From Pelagomonas calceolata (lineage: Eukaryota; Sar; Pelagophyceae; Pelagomonadales; Pelagomonadaceae): DNA of 64,000 bases. Under the pieces are notes generated by a model, which was not told the origin of the DNA, searched no databases, and was given only the letters and a program-made list of their open reading frames with translations. Shown here one piece after another: positions 62,205 through 64,000 of the stretch (position 1 is the first letter of the stretch; each line of letters starts with the position of its first letter). The DNA lies in contig CAKKNE010000001.1 of assembly GCA_918797485.1 (NCBI GenBank), positions 6,014,001 through 6,078,000 of the forward strand, read 5' to 3'. The position numbers and the translations under genes are program-made.

Positions 62205-64000
62205 TCAGTCCGTCGGCTCGCCGAGGGGTGGGAGCCGCCCCGCCTTCGCGAGGTCGATGATCTCCTTCATGCCCTTGACGGCCTGCTTCAAATTCGGCCA
62301 CGCGGGCCCGTACGACATGCGGAGCCTGTACGGAAATCGAGCCTAAGTCAAGCCGTGGACGCATTATTCGAGACGCGGTGCTCCGCTTGTCAATATACGG
62401 CGACTTGTGGAAGCGGCGGCGGTGGAAGGGATTCACGTCGAAGAATATGCCTGGCACGCAGATGACCTTGTGTCGGACACAATACTCGAAGAACACCACG
62501 CAGTTGTTCAGCGGCGGCGGCAACGCCTGTGCGGAGAGACTCGTGTCGGCCTCCACGCCATCGAGCAGACGCAGTACGCTACCGAGACGTCCGCCCAGAT
62601 GTAAAAGGTGCTCTTCGGCACGCGCGCCTTGATGCCCATCGCCTCGAGCTCCCGTACCATGTAGTCGCGCTTCTCGCGGAAGTGCGCCTGCAGCGCTAGC
62701 GCGTCCTTTTCCACAAATCCAGGCTCGAGCAAGGGAACCGCGGCCTTTTGCAGCGGGTTGTTCGTGCCGCCGTCCATGAAGGAGCCGATGCTTCCCAACA
62801 CATCAATGCAGTGCTTCGGTCCCACCACCCAGCAGCAACGCCAACCCCTGCGGGAAGATCGCGTCGATGGCGCGGAGCGTGCAAACGGAAAGACGGACGC
62901 GGGAGGCGAGCGGCAACCGCCAATTTTTCGTGAAGCCGTTCACAATACATATAGGGTCCTTGTTGACATCTTCTACGAACTCCGCCGACGAGAGCGTGTG
63001 GAAGGGTCGGCCACTCGATGAGTCCTGCTCGTACATGTAGTGGGAATAAAATTCGTCCATGAGCATCATCGTGTTCTCCTGGCGCGCGATCTCGACGTAT
63101 TGCCGTAGAGTGTCTCCCTCAATCGGCTCGCCCGTGGGGTTCGCCGGGTTGCTCCAGAGAAACGCCCCTAATCCATGCAGTTGGATCTGGCGGCGTAAAT
63201 GCTCGGGCGACGTTCGCAAGCCGTCCTGGTCGTGGGCGATGGCGATCGGCGCCACTCCTGTGAACTCGCCGAGCAGTTGCTGGTACGCCGTGTAGTCCGG
63301 GAGAAAGTAGCCGACGTTGACGTTGTGGAGCGACGCCATCAAACGAGAGAGTCCCGCGCGGCCGCCTGGAACGATGGCCACGTTGGCCGCCGTATATTGC
63401 GACTTCTTGCCCTGGCGGAACCAGTGGTTGTAGTACTGGGCGACGGCGTCGCGGAGGTCGCGGCGCCCGTTGACGTCTCCATACTCATTCGTCTCGTCGT
63501 CGAGCTCGACGGCCAGAGAACGCTCCGGGCCGCCGATGGGCCCCGTCTCCGGCGCGCCCTGGCCGAGGTTGCCCCACGCGGGGTCGCCGGCGCCCTTGAA
63601 TCCCCAGCGCTTGGCCCGCGTCGTCGCCTGTGTGGAAATCAAAACTTCGCGGTGCGTGCTGAGTCGTCACGTCGACCTCCACGCCATTGACGCGTCGCCT
63701 GCTCGATGGCGTGGCGATGCCGGTTCCTTATTCGACGGTTTCAGAGCGGCGGCGTCATCGCCGAGAAGTGACTTAGTGAAGAATTATCGGGTGCACCCGA
63801 CACACTGGTTGATTTCCACACAGGTCGTCGCGTAGATGACGCCCGTGCGGCTCTGCATGGACATGATCTCCTCGCAGTCCGACATGGATTCCTGGACTTC
63901 CTGCCTGTGTGGACGTCGCGTCGATGGCGTCCATCTGTATTTGATTTCCGCACAGCCTCCTGCGTGGCGAGCACGGCGAGCAAGCCCTGGAGCTGATCCT
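62205..64000 (-). CDS. Class I/II PLP aminotransferase, five introners, 5' end outside window
   Basis: Minus strand; exons (partial) 64000-63964, 63904-63832, 63627-62912, 62847-62583, 62526-62399, 62325-62205. All joins keep frame. Seen: GDPAWGNLGQGAPETGPI, YGDVNGRRDLRDAVAQYYNH, IVPGGRAGLSRLMASL, GAFLWSNPANPTGEPIEGD (substrate Asn), MMLMDEFYSHYMYEQDS (PLP-binding Asp/Tyr region), CIVNGFTKNWRLPGWRCCWV (the catalytic Lys in F-T-K-N; completed across an intron), STFYIWADVSALPPPLNNC, IFFDVNPFHRRRFHKSP and RMSYGPAWPNLKQAVKGMKE. Related to fungal/algal fold-type I aminotransferases; substrate unknown. Not LL-diaminopimelate-specific by any motif I can see. Confidence 0.88.
62326..62398. mobile_element. 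Probable decayed introner (intron 62326-62398)
   Basis: 73-nt GT-AG intron (minus strand) ending CGATTTCCGTACAG, close to the family acceptor end TTGATTTCCACACAG; the donor end no longer resembles the repeat. Joins HKSP to LRMSYGPAW. Confidence 0.65.
62527..62582. mobile_element. Introner (short) forming intron 62527-62582
   Basis: 56-nt GT-AG intron (minus strand) with acceptor end CTCTCCGCACAG and core CGATGGCGTGGAGG. The donor GTAGCGTA is 8 nt, followed by CTGCGTCTGC, the same spacing as in intact copies. Joins IWADVS to ALPPPLN. Confidence 0.75.
62848..62911. mobile_element. Probable introner with GC donor (intron 62848-62911)
   Basis: 64-nt intron containing the core GCGCCATCGACGCGATC and ending TTCCCGCAG. 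Starting at GC (62911) it restores KNWRLPGWR, a motif well conserved in this family; the nearby GT (GTTGCC) would delete Leu-Pro. Confidence 0.65.
63628..63823 (+). mobile_element. Introner, full-length, forming intron 63628-63831
   Basis: 196-bp element with perfect family ends and a perfect 8-bp duplication gtcgtcgc. On the minus strand the duplication reads GCGACGAC, so the seamless intron is GC-AG (VIY-ATTRAKRWG). A GT at the element's third to fourth position (GTGGAAA) would be in frame but add four residues. Confidence 0.92.
63905..63955. mobile_element. Minimal introner (51 bp) forming intron 63905-63963
   Basis: Smallest copy seen: CTGTGTGGACGTCGCGTCG ... TTGATTTCCGCACAG, flanks cttcctgc / cctcctgc (7 of 8). 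On the minus strand the only frame-preserving donor is the GC of GCAGGAGG; splicing gives LATQ-EVQESMSD. The intron is 59 nt. Confidence 0.88.

Noticed and set aside
12943-63955. Introner repeats as a CRISPR array or as interrupted pseudogenes
   Set aside because: Copies are scattered, not regularly spaced, and removal with one duplication restores codons exactly, which fits spliced introns and not arrays or gene-breaking insertions.
1-64000. Retrovirus-like, Polinton or other virus-derived element
   Set aside because: No reverse transcriptase, integrase, capsid, packaging ATPase or long terminal repeats were recognised anywhere in the window.
1-64000. tRNA or rRNA genes
   Set aside because: No cloverleaf with B-box-like TTCGA context or rRNA-like block was noticed; a dedicated covariance search (tRNAscan-type) was not possible here.

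Overview
The window reads as nuclear DNA of a photosynthetic stramenopile. It is GC-rich and gene-dense, and several N-termini combine a signal peptide with a heterokont-type plastid motif: AFVLP in the phosphoglucomutase, LALAP in the E2-like protein, ALVAPP in the TPR protein. Family content (BspA/DUF285 surface proteins, MYND-RINGv-TPR proteins, PAP/fibrillin) fits a pelagophyte such as Aureococcus. That assignment is inference; the sequence itself does not name the species. I see no bacterial operons, CRISPR array, rRNA, tRNA or virus-like element.

Layout. 1-12.5 kb: surface protein fragment, FUSC-type membrane protein, small 4-TM protein, plastid phosphoglucomutase, ankyrin protein, plastid E2-like acyltransferase without a lipoyl domain, two plastid SAM-fold proteins, and a siroheme chelatase fused to a SAP-like helix. 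12.5-25 kb: FHA/winged-helix protein, O-methyltransferase, membrane tyrosinase, two ORFs separated by a single in-frame TAA, PAP/fibrillin, and two unknown nuclear-looking proteins. 25-34.9 kb: acidic/zinc protein, a large SHPRH/RAD5-type SNF2 ATPase split by many introns, and two copies of a dispersed 0.43-kb repeat. 34.9-46.1 kb: COG6, a broken MYND-RINGv-TPR gene, a GT15-like glycosyltransferase, a pseudo-capping phosphatase, a huge proline-rich minisatellite protein, a FAM210-like protein, and a FET-like RNA-binding protein. 46.1-64 kb: HSF, RING-H2 protein, EF-hand/alpha-beta-hydrolase fusion, plastid TPR/HAT protein, a glycosyltransferase-like protein, TBC-like protein, TDP1, an MLO-like protein, and an aminotransferase truncated by the window edge.

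The main biological system here is intron creation by tiny DNA transposons (introners). About 17-18 introns in eight genes are, or appear to be, copies of one terminal-inverted-repeat family: CTGTGTGGAAATCAA at one end and its inverse, TTGATTTCCACACAG, at the other. Younger copies sit between 8-bp target-site duplications. The acceptor AG comes from the element end. The donor is the first two bases of the upstream duplication, either GT or, in at least three genes on reading-frame evidence, GC. Removing the element plus one duplication restores the exon frame exactly in every case that could be phased. All but one of the introns I can infer are of this kind (the exception is a possible very short one near 29480-29540), while about thirty other genes are single open frames.

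A second unexplained signal is a short imperfect palindrome, GCTAGYG...CACTAGC, present nine times, always in upstream intergenic DNA.
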